In this document: positions 34,699 through 45,559 of the stretch, one piece after another
Layout: every line of letters begins with the position of its first letter
Position numbering within the stretch: position 1 is the stretch's first letter
Assembly (NCBI RefSeq): GCF_030317035.1
Contig: NZ_JASZYK010000001.1
Location: 1,302,001-1,366,000, forward strand
Direction of reading: 5' to 3'
Source of the DNA: Variovorax sp. J22G73
GTDB lineage: Bacteria > Pseudomonadota > Gammaproteobacteria > Burkholderiales > Burkholderiaceae_C
DNA length: 64,000 bases
Notes under the pieces: model-generated
What the model was told of the DNA's origin: nothing
The model's database searches: none
What the model saw: only the letters and a program-made list of their open reading frames with translations
Made by a program: the position numbers and the translations under genes

Positions 34699-35211
34699 TC
34701 ATTCAGCGATGACGACAGCCTTTTCGATCACCACGTCTTCGAGCGGCACGTCGTCGTGGAAGCCCTTGCGGCCCGTCTTCACGGCCTTGATCTTGTCGAC
34801 CACGTCGGTGCCGTTGATGACCTTGCCGAACACGGCGTAGCCCCAGCCCTGGGCCGAGGGGGCGGTGTGGTTCAGGAAGCCGTTGTTCGACACGTTGATG
34901 AAGAACTGCGCGGTCGCCGAGTGGGGCGCGCTGGTGCGGGCCATGGCCACGGTGTAGTTGTCGTTCTTCAGGCCGTTGTTGGCCTCGTTCTCGATTTCGG
35001 CGCCCGTGGGCTTTTGCTGCATGCCGGGCTCGAAGCCGCCGCCTTGCACCATGAAGCCGGGGATCACGCGGTGGAACACCGTGTTGTCGTAGTGGCCCTT
35101 CTTGACGTACGAGACGAAGTTTTCGGCCGACTTCGGCGCCTTTTCAGCGTCGAGTTCGAGCGTGATCACGCCGTAGTTCTTGATGTGCAGTTCGACTTGG
35201 GGGTTGCTCAT
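34699..35211 (-). CDS. ppiB: Cytoplasmic cyclophilin-type peptidyl-prolyl isomerase
   Basis: The 170-residue cyclophilin has no signal peptide and carries the core [18 protein letters not shown] and GYAVFGKV motifs. ATG 35211 has a clear AGGGACTCC-like purine region upstream and gives the normal PpiB length. It assists protein folding by proline isomerisation. It is paired with a periplasmic homologue encoded 28 bp upstream, evidently a tandem duplication with different targeting. Confidence 0.95.
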   Translation of the reverse strand: MSNPQVELHIKNYGVITLELDAEKAPKSAENFVSYVKKGHYDNTVFHRVIPGFMVQGGGFEPGMQQKPTGAEIENEANNGLKNDNYTVAMARTSAPHSATAQFFINVSNNGFLNHTAPSAQGWGYAVFGKVINGTDVVDKIKAVKTGRKGFHDDVPLEDVVIEKAVVIAE

Positions 35212-35239
35212 GAGGGACTCCTTCTTCGGAAAACAGGGA

Positions 35240-35842
35240 TCACTTCGCCAGCAGCGAAGCGGACTTGATGGTGACGGCTTCGAGCGGCACGTTCTGCATG
35301 CCGCCCTTGTTGCCGGTGGCCACGCCGCGGATCTTGTCGACCACGTCGGTGCCGGCCACGACCTTGCCGAACACGGCATAGCCGTAGCCGTCGGGGTTCG
35401 GCGCGTTCAGCGAGTCGTTGTTCTTCACGTTGATGAAGAACTGCGAGGTCGCGGAGTTCGGGTTGCCGGTGCGCGCCATGGCAACGGTGTACTTGTCGTT
35501 CTTCAGGCCGTTGCTCGCTTCCAGCGGGATGGCGGCGCGCGTGGGCTTTTGCTGCATGTCGGCCGTGAAGCCGCCACCCTGGATCATGAAGCCGTCGATG
35601 ACGCGGTGGAACACCGTTCCGTCGTAGTGCTTGTCCTTGACGTACTGCAGGAAGTTCTCGACGGACTTGGGCGCCTTGGCCGCGTCGAGCTCGATGACGA
35701 TGTCGCCGGCCGTGGTGGCCAGCTTGACGCGAGGGGAGGCCGTTTGTGCGTGGCCGGTGGCGGCGAACGTGAGCGCGGCGGCCAGCACGAGGGCGCCGCG
35801 GCGGCTGAGCAGGCTGAACTTGGAGGAGGCGTGGATCGTCAA
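35240..35842 (-). CDS. ppiA: Periplasmic cyclophilin-type peptidyl-prolyl isomerase
   Basis: The 200-residue protein has a signal peptide (about residues 1-32, ending GHA), then a cyclophilin domain with [13 protein letters not shown] and TSQFFINV. It closely resembles ppiB next to it and should act on exported proteins in the periplasm. The TPR-protein gene lies 100 bp upstream on the same strand. Confidence 0.93.
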   Translation of the reverse strand: MTIHASSKFSLLSRRGALVLAAALTFAATGHAQTASPRVKLATTAGDIVIELDAAKAPKSVENFLQYVKDKHYDGTVFHRVIDGFMIQGGGFTADMQQKPTRAAIPLEASNGLKNDKYTVAMARTGNPNSATSQFFINVKNNDSLNAPNPDGYGYAVFGKVVAGTDVVDKIRGVATGNKGGMQNVPLEAVTIKSASLLAK

Positions 35843-35942
35843 GAGAAGCTCCGAGTGCGAATGTATGAACGTGCGAATGTGCAGGTGAGGGGCGGTGGCC
35901 GTGCATGGATGCCGCCGCGGGCACCCACGGCGGCCATGTCGG

Positions 35943-36539
35943 CTACTTGCTGGTGCGGCCGACAGGCTTGCGGATGACCGCGGGCGCGGCGGGCAGGGCG
36001 GCGGCTTCGGCCTCGGCCTTCGACGTGAAGATCTGGCGGATCAGCGAGAGCTTGGGCGCGACGCTGGCGTTGGTGCTGGCGAACTGCTGCGCGCGCACGT
36101 ATTCCTGCGCCGCGAGGCGGGCGTACACGTCGCCGAGGTTCTCGTGCGCCGTGGCGTAGTTGGGGTTGAGCTTGATGGCCTGCTCGAGCGCGGCACGGGC
36201 CTGGTCGAACTTGCTTTGCGAGGCGTACAGCGCGGCCAGGTTGTTGTAGGGCTCGGAAAGCTCGGGGAAGTCTTGCGTGAGCTGCGTGAACGCGGCGATG
36301 GCGTCGGCCTGCTTGTTCTGCTCGGTGAGGATCACGCCGCGCAGGAAGCGCATTTGCGGGTCGCGCGGCTTGCCGGCGATGTAGGTGTCGGCCTTGGCCA
36401 GCGCCTCGGTGGGCTTGCCCTGGCGCAGCAGCAGGTTGACCTCGTCGTAGTCGTTCGCGTACGCCGCGGGTGCCCACAGGCTGAACAGCAGTGGCAGTGC
36501 AAAAGCGATGGAGAGTCTGGAGAACGCGGCGTGCTTCAT
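35943..36539 (-). CDS. Secreted TPR-repeat protein
   Basis: This 198-residue protein has a signal peptide (about residues 1-28, ending YAN) and four or so tetratricopeptide units (LLLRQGKPTEALAKADTYI, then FLRGVILTEQNKQADAIAAF, PYNNLAALYASQSKFDQAR and AHENLGDVYARLAAQEYVRA). It probably acts as a periplasmic scaffold. ATG 36539 is chosen because the signal peptide begins there. It is the promoter-proximal gene of the run ending in mtfA and is divergent from cysS. Confidence 0.85.
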   Translation of the reverse strand: MKHAAFSRLSIAFALPLLFSLWAPAAYANDYDEVNLLLRQGKPTEALAKADTYIAGKPRDPQMRFLRGVILTEQNKQADAIAAFTQLTQDFPELSEPYNNLAALYASQSKFDQARAALEQAIKLNPNYATAHENLGDVYARLAAQEYVRAQQFASTNASVAPKLSLIRQIFTSKAEAEAAALPAAPAVIRKPVGRTSK

Positions 36540-36748
36540 GAAGCCTCGGCAGAGATCCGGAGATCTGGAAATGGGGGAATGCGGGCTTGGGGAACACCCC
36601 GACGCCGCGCGGCGGCAGCCGTTTATACTTGGCCGGATTGTAGCCGAGGGGCCATGTCCAACCCCTTGCCGCCACAGCCCCGTCACCCCTGAAAAACACC
36701 GTCTGTCGCCCGTGCCGCACGTGCGCGAAATGACGCTTTCCGAATCTC

Positions 36749-38125
<1,377 letters not shown>

Positions 38126-38142
38126 ACGGCACGACCAACCCC

Positions 38143-38793
38143 ATGCCCGCCACCAAGAAATCCAGCGTCCAGATCTACACGCCGGACTATTGGGAAGAGG
38201 CCTGCAAGCACCTGGCCAAGAAAGACCGCGTCATGAAGCGGTTGATTCCCAAGTTCGGCAACGCCTGCCTCGAGTCGCGCGGCGACGCGTTCACCACGCT
38301 CGCGCGCAGCGTGGTCGGCCAGCAGATCTCGGTGAAGGCCGCGCAAACCGTGTGGGACAAGTTCGTGGCGTTGCCGCGCAAGCTGACGCCGGCCAACGTG
38401 CTCAAGCTCAAGGTCGACGACATGCGCGCGGCTGGCTTGTCGGCGCGCAAGATCGAATACCTCGTCGACCTGGCCCTTCATTTCGATTCCGGCGTGGCCC
38501 ACGTCGATTCGTGGAAGGACATGGCGGACGAACTCATCATCGAGGAACTGGTCGCGATCCGCGGCATTGGCCGCTGGACGGCCGAGATGTTCCTCATCTT
38601 CCACCTGATGCGCCCGAACGTGCTGCCTGTGGACGACGTGGGGCTGCTCAACGGCATCAGCGTCAACTATTTTTCGGGCGACCCGGTCAGCCGCAGCGAT
38701 GCCCGCGATGTCGCCGTGGCCTGGGCGCCGTATTGCAGTGTGGCGACTTGGTATATTTGGCGATCGCTGGACCCGGTTCCAGTCGCGTATTGA
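38143..38793 (+). CDS. DNA-3-methyladenine glycosylase (HhH-GPD family)
   Basis: The 216-residue base-excision glycosylase resembles AlkA-type enzymes. It has a helix-hairpin-helix segment IRGIGRWTAEMFLIF (about residues 139-153) followed by LPVDD with the catalytic Asp at 164-165; no Fe-S cysteines are present. It would remove alkylated purines from DNA. ATG 38143 is used; a GTG at 38122 overlaps the cysS stop (GTGA) and would add seven residues. It lies between cysS and accA. Confidence 0.9.
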   Translation: MPATKKSSVQIYTPDYWEEACKHLAKKDRVMKRLIPKFGNACLESRGDAFTTLARSVVGQQISVKAAQTVWDKFVALPRKLTPANVLKLKVDDMRAAGLSARKIEYLVDLALHFDSGVAHVDSWKDMADELIIEELVAIRGIGRWTAEMFLIFHLMRPNVLPVDDVGLLNGISVNYFSGDPVSRSDARDVAVAWAPYCSVATWYIWRSLDPVPVAY

Positions 38794-38809
38794 ATAACAG
38801 GAGAAGACG

Positions 38810-39790
38810 TTGGCGAAACGAACCTTCCTCGACTTCGAGCAGCCCATTGCTGAACTCGAAACCAAAATCGAAGAACTGCGCTATGTGCAGACCGAATCGG
38901 CGGTCGACATTTCTGAAGAAATCGACCAGCTCGGCAAGAAAAGCCAGCAGCTCACCAAGGACATCTACAGCGACCTGACGCCCTGGCAGATCACCAAGAT
39001 CGCCCGGCATCCGGAGCGGCCCTACACGCTGGACTACGTCAACGAAATCTTCACCGATTTCGTCGAACTGCACGGCGACCGGCACTTCTCCGACGACCTG
39101 TCGATCGTGGGTGGCCTGGCGCGCTTCAATGGCGTGCCCTGCATGGTGCTCGGCCACCAGAAGGGCCGCGACACCAAGGAGCGCACCGCGCGCAACTTCG
39201 GCATGAGCAAGCCCGAGGGCTACCGCAAGGCATTGCGCCTGATGAAGACGGCCGAGAAGTTCAAGCTGCCGGTGTTCACCTTCGTGGACACGCCCGGCGC
39301 CTACCCCGGCATCGACGCGGAAGAGCGCGGCCAGTCGGAAGCCATTGGCCGCAACATCTTCGAGATGGCGCAGCTCGAGGTGCCGATCATCGTCACGATC
39401 ATCGGCGAGGGCGGTTCCGGCGGTGCGCTGGCGATCTCGGTCGGCGACCAGCTGGTGATGCTGCAGTACTCGATCTACTCCGTCATCAGCCCCGAAGGCT
39501 GCGCTTCCATCCTGTGGAAGACCAGTGAGAAGGCACAGGAAGCGGCCGATGCCCTGGGCATCACCGCGCATCGCCTGAAGGCGCTGGGCCTCGTCGACAA
39601 GATCGTGAACGAGCCGGTGGGTGGCGCGCACCGCGACCATCGCCAGATGGCCGCTTTCCTGAAGCGTGCGTTGAACGACGCCTTCCGCCAGGTCAGCGAC
39701 CTGAAGCCGAAGGAACTGCTGGACCGCCGCTACGAGCGCCTGCAGAGCTACGGCCGTTTCAACGACACCAAGGCCGACAACGGCCGATAG
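38810..39790 (+). CDS. accA: Acetyl-CoA carboxylase carboxyltransferase subunit alpha
   Basis: The product is 326 residues. A crotonase-fold carboxyltransferase has family motifs [21 protein letters not shown] (near 160) and the oxyanion-hole [10 protein letters not shown] (near 200). With AccD (not in the window) it transfers CO2 from biotin to acetyl-CoA to give malonyl-CoA for fatty acid synthesis. It starts at TTG 38810 with a good AGGAGAAG upstream. Confidence 0.97.
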   Translation: MAKRTFLDFEQPIAELETKIEELRYVQTESAVDISEEIDQLGKKSQQLTKDIYSDLTPWQITKIARHPERPYTLDYVNEIFTDFVELHGDRHFSDDLSIVGGLARFNGVPCMVLGHQKGRDTKERTARNFGMSKPEGYRKALRLMKTAEKFKLPVFTFVDTPGAYPGIDAEERGQSEAIGRNIFEMAQLEVPIIVTIIGEGGSGGALAISVGDQLVMLQYSIYSVISPEGCASILWKTSEKAQEAADALGITAHRLKALGLVDKIVNEPVGGAHRDHRQMAAFLKRALNDAFRQVSDLKPKELLDRRYERLQSYGRFNDTKADNGR

Positions 39791-39803
39791 GCCGCCCCCG
39801 ACC

Positions 39804-40781
39804 ATGGCCTCCGCCTTCGAACGCGCCATGGCCGCGTTCGAGCCGGCGCAACGGCCGTTGGCGGTGGGGTTCAGCGGCGGCGCGGATTCGACCGCCTTGC
39901 TGGCCGCCTGCGCAGCGCGCTGGCCGGGGCAGGTGGTCGCCTTTCACGTGCACCACGGGCTGCAGGCTGCAGCCGATGATTTCGAGCAGCATTGCGTCGC
40001 GGTGTGCGAGCGCCTCAGCGTGCCTCTGGTCGTGCACCGTGTCGACGCGCGGCATGCGCCGGGCGACAGCCCTGAAGACGCTGCGCGCCGTGCGCGTTAT
40101 GAAGCATTCGCCGAGATGGCGCGCACCGGTAATGCAGGTGCCGCTGTCACGTCGGTGGCGCTGGGCCATCACGCCGACGACCAGGTGGAGACGCTGCTGC
40201 TGGCGCTGTCGCGCGGCGCGGGTCTTCCGGGTCTGGCCGCGATGCCGGCGCATGCGAAACGCAACGGGCTCGACATCTACCGGCCGCTGCTGACCGTGCC
40301 TGGTGCCGAGGTGCGCGAATGGCTTGCCGGGCGCGAATTGCCATGGATCGAAGATCCGACCAACACCGATGCGCGCTACACGCGCAACCGGATCCGCTCG
40401 GTGCTGCTGCCCGCGCTGGCGCAGGCTTTTCCGCAGTTCCAGTCCACTTTCGCGCGCAGCGCCGGGCATGCCGCGCAGGCCCAGCAGCTGCTGTCCGAAC
40501 TCGGCGCGCAAGACCTGCTCGCCGTGGGGGACCCGCCCCGCATCGCCGCGCTGCAGGCGCTTTCGCGCGCCCGGCAGGCCAACGTGTTGCGCCATTGGCT
40601 GATGCGCTCGCACGGCTGCGCCCCCAGCGCCGCGCAGCTCGACCAGTTGCTCGACCAGCTCCGCGCATGCACCACGCGGGGCCGCCGGATCCATCTCAAG
40701 GTGGCGGCCGGTTTCGCCGAGCGGCGGGGCGACTTCCTGCATTGGTACAATGCCCCGCCCTCGCCGAAGACTTCGCTCTGA
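39804..40781 (+). CDS. tilS: tRNA(Ile)-lysidine synthase
   Basis: The PP-loop ATPase motif S24-G-G-A-D-S29 is followed by HHGLQ and HHADDQVET, typical of TilS, which changes the wobble cytidine of tRNA-Ile(CAU) to lysidine. At 325 residues it is shorter than E. coli TilS (432) and seems to keep the N-terminal catalytic domain plus the central substrate-binding part, with a reduced C-terminal domain. It lies 13 bp after accA. Confidence 0.93.
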   Translation: MASAFERAMAAFEPAQRPLAVGFSGGADSTALLAACAARWPGQVVAFHVHHGLQAAADDFEQHCVAVCERLSVPLVVHRVDARHAPGDSPEDAARRARYEAFAEMARTGNAGAAVTSVALGHHADDQVETLLLALSRGAGLPGLAAMPAHAKRNGLDIYRPLLTVPGAEVREWLAGRELPWIEDPTNTDARYTRNRIRSVLLPALAQAFPQFQSTFARSAGHAAQAQQLLSELGAQDLLAVGDPPRIAALQALSRARQANVLRHWLMRSHGCAPSAAQLDQLLDQLRACTTRGRRIHLKVAAGFAERRGDFLHWYNAPPSPKTSL

Positions 40782-40790
40782 CAGCTTGCA

Positions 40791-40820
40791 GGGCGCCGCC
40801 TTTCAAGCGGCCCTTTTTCT
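40791..40820 (+). terminator. Terminator or attenuator between tilS and lysC
   Basis: GGG-cg-CCGC and GCGG-CCC form a 7-bp stem with a 2-nt bulge and a 7-nt loop, followed by TTTTTCTTT, 17 bp before the lysC start. It could end the cysS-tilS transcript or tune read-through into lysC. Confidence 0.5.
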
Positions 40821-40836
40821 TTCTCTGATTTCACCC

Positions 40837-42105
40837 ATGGCATTGATCGTTCACAAATACGGCGGTACGTCGATGGGCTCGACCGAGCGCATCAAGAATG
40901 TCGCCAAGCGCGTTGCCAAGTGGGCACGCGCAGGCCACCAGATGATCGTGGTTCCGAGTGCCATGAGCGGCGAAACCAATCGCCTGCTCGGCCTGGCCAA
41001 GGAACTGGCGCCCAGCAAGCCCGGCGTGGCCCACAGCCGCGAGCTCGACATGCTCGCCTCCACCGGCGAACAGGCCTCGTCGGCGCTGCTGGCCATCGCG
41101 CTGCAGGCCGAGGGCGTCGAGTCGGTCAGCTACGCAGGCTGGCAGGTTTCGGTGCGCACCGACAGCTCGTACACCAAGGCCCGCATCGAGAGCATCGACG
41201 ACGCGCGCGTCATGGGCGACCTGAACGCCGGCAAGGTGGTGGTCATCACCGGCTTCCAGGGCGTGGACGACGCAGGCAACATCACCACGCTGGGGCGCGG
41301 CGGCAGCGACACTTCCGCCGTGGCCATCGCCGCGGCCATGAAGGCGCACGAATGCCTGATCTATACCGACGTGGACGGCGTCTACACGACCGATCCACGC
41401 GTGGAACCCGACGCACGCCGCCTCTCGACCGTGAGCTTCGAAGAGATGCTCGAGATGGCCAGCCTGGGCTCCAAGGTGCTGCAGATCCGCTCGGTGGAAT
41501 TCGCCGGCAAGTACAAGGTGCCGCTGCGTGTGCTTTCGAGCTTCACGCCGTGGGACATCGACATCAATGAAGAGGCCAAGTCCGGCACGCTGATCACTTT
41601 CGAGGAAGACGAAAACATGGAACAAGCCGTCGTATCCGGCATCGCATTCAATCGCGACGAAGCCAAGATCTCGGTGCTGGGCGTGCCCGACAAGCCGGGC
41701 ATCGCGTACCACATCCTCGGTGCCGTGGCGGATGCCAACATCGAAGTCGATGTGATCATCCAGAACCTCAGCAAGGACGGCAAGACCGACTTCAGCTTCA
41801 CCGTGCACCGCAACGAGTACGCGAAGACCATCGACCTGCTGCAGTCGAAGGTGATGCCGTCGCTGGGCGCGACCGAGATCGTGGGCGACACCAAGATCTG
41901 CAAGGTCAGCATCGTGGGCATCGGAATGCGCAGCCATGTGGGCGTGGCGAGCAAGATGTTCCGCGTGCTGAGCGAAGAGGGCATCAACATCCAGATGATC
42001 TCGACCAGCGAAATCAAGACCTCGGTCGTGATCGATGAAAAATATATGGAATTGGCAGTGCGCGCACTGCACAAAGCCTTCGATCTGGACCAACCGAGCG
42101 CCTAA
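40837..42105 (+). CDS. lysC: Aspartate kinase
   Basis: This 422-residue aspartokinase begins with the kinase motif K7-Y-G-G-T-S and has GRGGSDTSAVA near residue 153. Two ACT-type regulatory domains occupy about residues 262-422. It phosphorylates aspartate, the first step to lysine, threonine, methionine and diaminopimelate. The length and ACT layout match the lysine/threonine-feedback type that in several bacteria is an alpha2-beta2 enzyme. A terminator-like hairpin precedes it. Confidence 0.96.
   Translation: MALIVHKYGGTSMGSTERIKNVAKRVAKWARAGHQMIVVPSAMSGETNRLLGLAKELAPSKPGVAHSRELDMLASTGEQASSALLAIALQAEGVESVSYAGWQVSVRTDSSYTKARIESIDDARVMGDLNAGKVVVITGFQGVDDAGNITTLGRGGSDTSAVAIAAAMKAHECLIYTDVDGVYTTDPRVEPDARRLSTVSFEEMLEMASLGSKVLQIRSVEFAGKYKVPLRVLSSFTPWDIDINEEAKSGTLITFEEDENMEQAVVSGIAFNRDEAKISVLGVPDKPGIAYHILGAVADANIEVDVIIQNLSKDGKTDFSFTVHRNEYAKTIDLLQSKVMPSLGATEIVGDTKICKVSIVGIGMRSHVGVASKMFRVLSEEGINIQMISTSEIKTSVVIDEKYMELAVRALHKAFDLDQPSA
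41617..42105 (+). other. Possible internal translation start for a regulatory beta subunit of aspartokinase
   Basis: Inside lysC, ATG 41617 (codon 261, MEQAVVSGIAFN) is preceded by GAGGAAG at 41602-41608 with 8 bp spacing, a strong Shine-Dalgarno. It would yield a 162-residue protein consisting only of the ACT domains, the same design as the separately initiated beta subunit of alpha2-beta2 aspartokinases in Bacillus and corynebacteria. This is inference from the site. Confidence 0.45.
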
Positions 42106-42132
42106 GTAATGGCATAATCGTGGCTTCTTTCA

Positions 42133-42225
42133 GGAACTGTGACCGAGTGGCCGAAGGTGCTCCCCTGCTAAGGGAGTATGGGGTGTAGAGCCTCATCGAG
42201 GGTTCGAATCCCTCCGGTTCCGCCA
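42133..42225 (+). tRNA. serV: tRNA-Ser(GCT), CCA encoded
   Basis: The acceptor stem GGAACTG (42133-42139) pairs with CGGTTCC (42215-42221), followed by discriminator G and CCA. The anticodon stem CTCCC/GGGAG encloses CT-GCT-AA, with anticodon GCT at 42167-42169, reading AGC/AGU serine codons. The long variable arm and T-loop GGTTCGAATCC are typical of tRNA-Ser. A CATAAT hexamer at 42113-42118 may be its -10. Confidence 0.97.
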
Positions 42226-42231
42226 GATAGC

Positions 42232-42260
42232 AAAAAACGGCCCCTCACGGGGCCGTTTTT
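42232..42260. terminator. Intrinsic terminator after tRNA-Ser
   Basis: A 7-bp stem CGGCCCC/GGGGCCG with a TCAC loop is flanked by six As and five Ts. It ends the tRNA transcript and can serve the minus-strand sensor kinase as well. Confidence 0.92.
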
Positions 42261-42302
42261 CATTTCTGTCTTTGCATTGCCGCCTGACTTACGCGGCAAC
42301 CG

Positions 42303-44264
42303 CTACGCCACCAACGCGTCCCGGTCCAGCGGCAGCCAGAGCACAAACTTCGTTCCCGTCGAGCGCGATTCCCAGCTCACCGTGCCTCGTATCGCCAGCG
42401 CCCGCCGCCGCTGGTTCTGCAGCCCGCGCCCCGACGCCATCGGCGCATTGCCGCTCATTGCGCGCTGCACGTTGAACCCCTGGCCGTTGTCCTCGATCGT
42501 CACCTGAACCCCCGCGCCCGCCATCGACGTGCCCACGCGAATTTCCGTGGCGCGCGTGTGCCGCAGCACGTTCGAGATGCTCTCCTGCACGATGCGCAGG
42601 ATGTGCAGCGCACTCGACGGGTCCAGCCACGCCAGCGCGGGCAGCTCCTGCACCTCCCAGCGCAGCGACACGCCCGTGCCCTCCAGTCGCGGCTCGAGCC
42701 GATAGCGCAGCGTGGCGAGCAGCAGCAGCAGGTCGGCCTCGACCGGCTCCAGCGAATCGAGCGTGAGCTTCAGGTCGTCGAGGCAGCTCTTCAGAATCTG
42801 CGAGACCTTGTCGTCGCTCATGCCGCCGCCTTCCACCGAGCGGATGGCGCTGATCAGCGAGGAGCCCAGCCCGTCGTGCATGTCCTGCATCAGTCGCTGG
42901 CGTTCGTCGCTGATGGTCTGCAGGCGCTCGATGTCGCGCAGCTTGCGGTGGCTCGCCTCGAGCTCGGCTTCGCGCGCGCGCAGGCGCTCGGCCAGGCTCG
43001 CGTTGAGCTGCTCAACGGCGCCGATGGCCTGCACGTAGCGGCGGTACATCAGCGCGCCGAACACGCTGAAGGTCACGGCGTTGGTGTACGCCCCCAGGTA
43101 CCAGCCTTCGGGGCTGATGAAGTTGTTCTGCAGCAGCCAGTCGGTGATGCCCAGCAGCACGCAGATGCCGATGCCCACCGCCACCAGCCGGCCTTCATTG
43201 GAGCGGCGCCACGCGCTGACGCCGCCCACCAGGCACACCGCGATGCCCATCAGCGCGGCGACCGCGTAGATCAGCGGCGTGACCTGCGGCGTGTTCGCCA
43301 CCAGGTCCAGCCCGGGCATCGTCACGATGCCGATGGCGGCGGTGGCCAGCACCACGCCGCGGCTCAGCCACTTCAGCCGGCGCCCGTGCAACTGGCGCAG
43401 GAAGAAGTGCACCACCATCACCAGCCAGAACAGCGAGTTGACTGTCAGCCAGGCGAACCAGTCGTTGGCCACGGGCTGCGCCACGTAGAAATGCAGCCCT
43501 CGCATGAAGGAGGTGGCCGAGAGGTTGAAGAACAGCAGGTAGCCGGTTTCGTCGCGGCGCCGGAACCACACGAACAGCGCGAACACGCCCACCGCCATGA
43601 ACGCGGCGCTGAGCATCGCGGGCAGCTCCTGCTGCAGCCACTGGCGCATGCCGTAGCGCCCGCGCAGTGCGTCGGTGGGGCCGATCCACAAGGACGAAAG
43701 CGCCACCTGGGCGCTTTGCGTGTGTTCGAGGCGCAGCAGGATTTCGCGCGGCGGCGTGCTGTCGGCGCTGTGGTCCAACGGCACCCACAGCGGGGTGCGG
43801 GTGCTGTTCCACAGCGGCCCCGACGGCTGCGCCCGCTGAACCAGCTGCCCGTTGACGTAGACGGCGATGGTGCCGTCGGTCTTGATGCGAATGCCGTACA
43901 GCGCCAGCGGGCCAGGCGAGGGCGGCAGGTCGCGCGTGGAAAGCCGGACCCAGGTGGTGCGCGTCGTCGCTGCGGAGTCGGAAGCCTTGGCGGATTCCGC
44001 CTGCCGCAACAGCGCGATGGGCAACGCCAGCGGCAACTCGACCTGCTTCCAGGTCGCGGGCAGCGCGCTGCTGTCCTGCTTCAGCGGCGGGGTGCTGAAG
44101 CCGGCCGAGTCGTCGACCTGCCAGTCGGCCTGCGTCAGGTGCAGCACCGACTCCGCATGTCGCAAGCCGGCAGTTCCACCGAAGAAGGCACCGATGACGC
44201 CCAGCAGTGCCATCGACAGGACGAGCACCACGTTGGCGATGAAGGGTGCAAGTCGGTAGTTCAC
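42303..44264 (-). CDS. Sensor histidine kinase with seven-helix membrane domain (7TMR-DISM-like), NarX-type catalytic core
   Basis: The product is 653 residues. After one N-terminal membrane helix (about 8-30) comes a periplasmic beta-sandwich-like region to about residue 195, then seven predicted membrane helices (about 205-415), a coiled coil, and a HisKA_3 dimerisation helix with the phospho-acceptor His near residue 463 in MQDMHDGLGSSL. The HATPase domain has ESISNVLRHTRA and DNGQGF. No response regulator is encoded next to it, so its partner is unknown. A small cytochrome c gene lies 110 bp upstream on the same strand. Confidence 0.88.
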   Translation of the reverse strand: MNYRLAPFIANVVLVLSMALLGVIGAFFGGTAGLRHAESVLHLTQADWQVDDSAGFSTPPLKQDSSALPATWKQVELPLALPIALLRQAESAKASDSAATTRTTWVRLSTRDLPPSPGPLALYGIRIKTDGTIAVYVNGQLVQRAQPSGPLWNSTRTPLWVPLDHSADSTPPREILLRLEHTQSAQVALSSLWIGPTDALRGRYGMRQWLQQELPAMLSAAFMAVGVFALFVWFRRRDETGYLLFFNLSATSFMRGLHFYVAQPVANDWFAWLTVNSLFWLVMVVHFFLRQLHGRRLKWLSRGVVLATAAIGIVTMPGLDLVANTPQVTPLIYAVAALMGIAVCLVGGVSAWRRSNEGRLVAVGIGICVLLGITDWLLQNNFISPEGWYLGAYTNAVTFSVFGALMYRRYVQAIGAVEQLNASLAERLRAREAELEASHRKLRDIERLQTISDERQRLMQDMHDGLGSSLISAIRSVEGGGMSDDKVSQILKSCLDDLKLTLDSLEPVEADLLLLLATLRYRLEPRLEGTGVSLRWEVQELPALAWLDPSSALHILRIVQESISNVLRHTRATEIRVGTSMAGAGVQVTIEDNGQGFNVQRAMSGNAPMASGRGLQNQRRRALAIRGTVSWESRSTGTKFVLWLPLDRDALVA

Positions 44265-44374
44265 GCAGGCTGGAAATAGGTTGCGCCAAGGGAGGCACTG
44301 AGGCGATGTAACCTATTTTCGCATTCTGTAACGAATAGCGCCGACGCCGGCCAAAGGCCTCTTTCCTCGATGGT

Positions 44375-44734
44375 TCAAGGCGGGGCAGGCTGCGACAACA
44401 CCCATTGCGCCAGCGACCGCGCGTCCGCCTCCGACACCTGGGGCTGCCGCGGCATGATGACCCGTCCCCATGTGCCCACGCTGCCGCTGCGGATCTTCGC
44501 GGCCAGGCGCGCCGGTGCCTCGCCGTCGTTGCGGTAGCGCTGGGCGATTTGCGCGAAGCCCGGGCCGACCTGTTTGTGGACCAGCCCGTGGCAGGCCATG
44601 CATCCGTTCCTGCCGGCCAGTTCGGCGGGCGGCGACTGCGCTGCGGCACCGGCGGCATGCAAGGCCAGAGATAACAATGCCAAAGCAATCGCAAACAGTG
44701 GAGGAAAGCGCTTTTCGTGGAAGTTCTTGGACAT
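44375..44734 (-). CDS. Small periplasmic class I cytochrome c
   Basis: This 119-residue protein has a signal peptide (about residues 1-32), one haem site C45-M-A-C48-H49 and an axial Met94 in VIMPRQP. It is of the cytochrome c551/c552 type and probably carries electrons to an oxidase or reductase. ATG 44734 begins the signal peptide. No oxidase gene is nearby. Confidence 0.9.
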   Translation of the reverse strand: MSKNFHEKRFPPLFAIALALLSLALHAAGAAAQSPPAELAGRNGCMACHGLVHKQVGPGFAQIAQRYRNDGEAPARLAAKIRSGSVGTWGRVIMPRQPQVSEADARSLAQWVLSQPAPP

Positions 44735-44869
44735 GAGGGCTCTGACAGGCGGAAGATCGTAGCCCCGCTGGCTTTCGCTCTTCGTCGTGCGCCCGCGACA
44801 AGTGCGAACAAGAGTAACTATATGTATGGTTAAATCCGCGCAACTATCGCGAAGAAGACGAGGGATTGC

Positions 44870-45538
44870 ATGAAGCTGTTGCTGAGCATTGCGTTCGCTG
44901 CCATGGCCCTGGCCGGTTGTGCCAGCGCGCCACCGACCCCCACCGAGCCCGGAACGGGCCGGGGCACGGCCTATGTGCCCATGGTCGCCATGCAGGGCGT
45001 GGACAAGGTGCGCTACGACAGCGACGTGGCCGAGTGCCGCACCGCGGCCAACCGCATCACCGCGCGCAGCGAAACCGGCGACGCCATGTGGGGCGCGCTG
45101 GGCCTCGGGCTGATCACGGTGCACGGCCAGGGCATCGTGGCCGCGGCCTCCTACACCGGCATCACCGCGGCCATCATCGACTGGAACGGCCGCCCCGACG
45201 CCGACCTGATCGCCGAGCACCAGCAGATCGCCATCGTGCATTGCATGGCCAAGCGCGGGTATCACAACCTCGACGCCAACGTGCGCGACAGCTTCTACGG
45301 CAACACCTTCGACCCCGGCGTGATCGCCAAGCCGCGGCGCACCGGCGTCGATACGTACAACGTGGAAACGCTGGCCAAGGCCGGCCGCTGCAACCTGCAG
45401 CCGCGCGCCGAACTCACGGCCAAGGGCCCCGGCTACGAAACCTACAACGTGCCGTGCGACAACGGCGGCACCTGGGCCGTGCGCTGCGAATTCGGCAAGT
45501 GCCGGGTGCTTGCGCAGGCGCTCATCCGCCGTTCCTGA
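44870..45538 (+). CDS. Lipoprotein with a glycine-zipper-like segment
   Basis: The product is 222 residues. A lipoprotein signal peptide ends in LAGC17. A small-residue-rich stretch (GALGLGLITVHGQGIVAAASYTG near 75-97) may form a glycine-zipper membrane hairpin. The C-terminal part contains four cysteines (NLQPRA region, PCDNGG, RCEFGKC) that could form disulphides. Function is unknown. It is divergent from the cytochrome gene across a short AT-rich spacer. Confidence 0.75.
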   Translation: MKLLLSIAFAAMALAGCASAPPTPTEPGTGRGTAYVPMVAMQGVDKVRYDSDVAECRTAANRITARSETGDAMWGALGLGLITVHGQGIVAAASYTGITAAIIDWNGRPDADLIAEHQQIAIVHCMAKRGYHNLDANVRDSFYGNTFDPGVIAKPRRTGVDTYNVETLAKAGRCNLQPRAELTAKGPGYETYNVPCDNGGTWAVRCEFGKCRVLAQALIRRS

Positions 45539-45559
45539 AGCGCCGTCCTGCAGTTCGAT

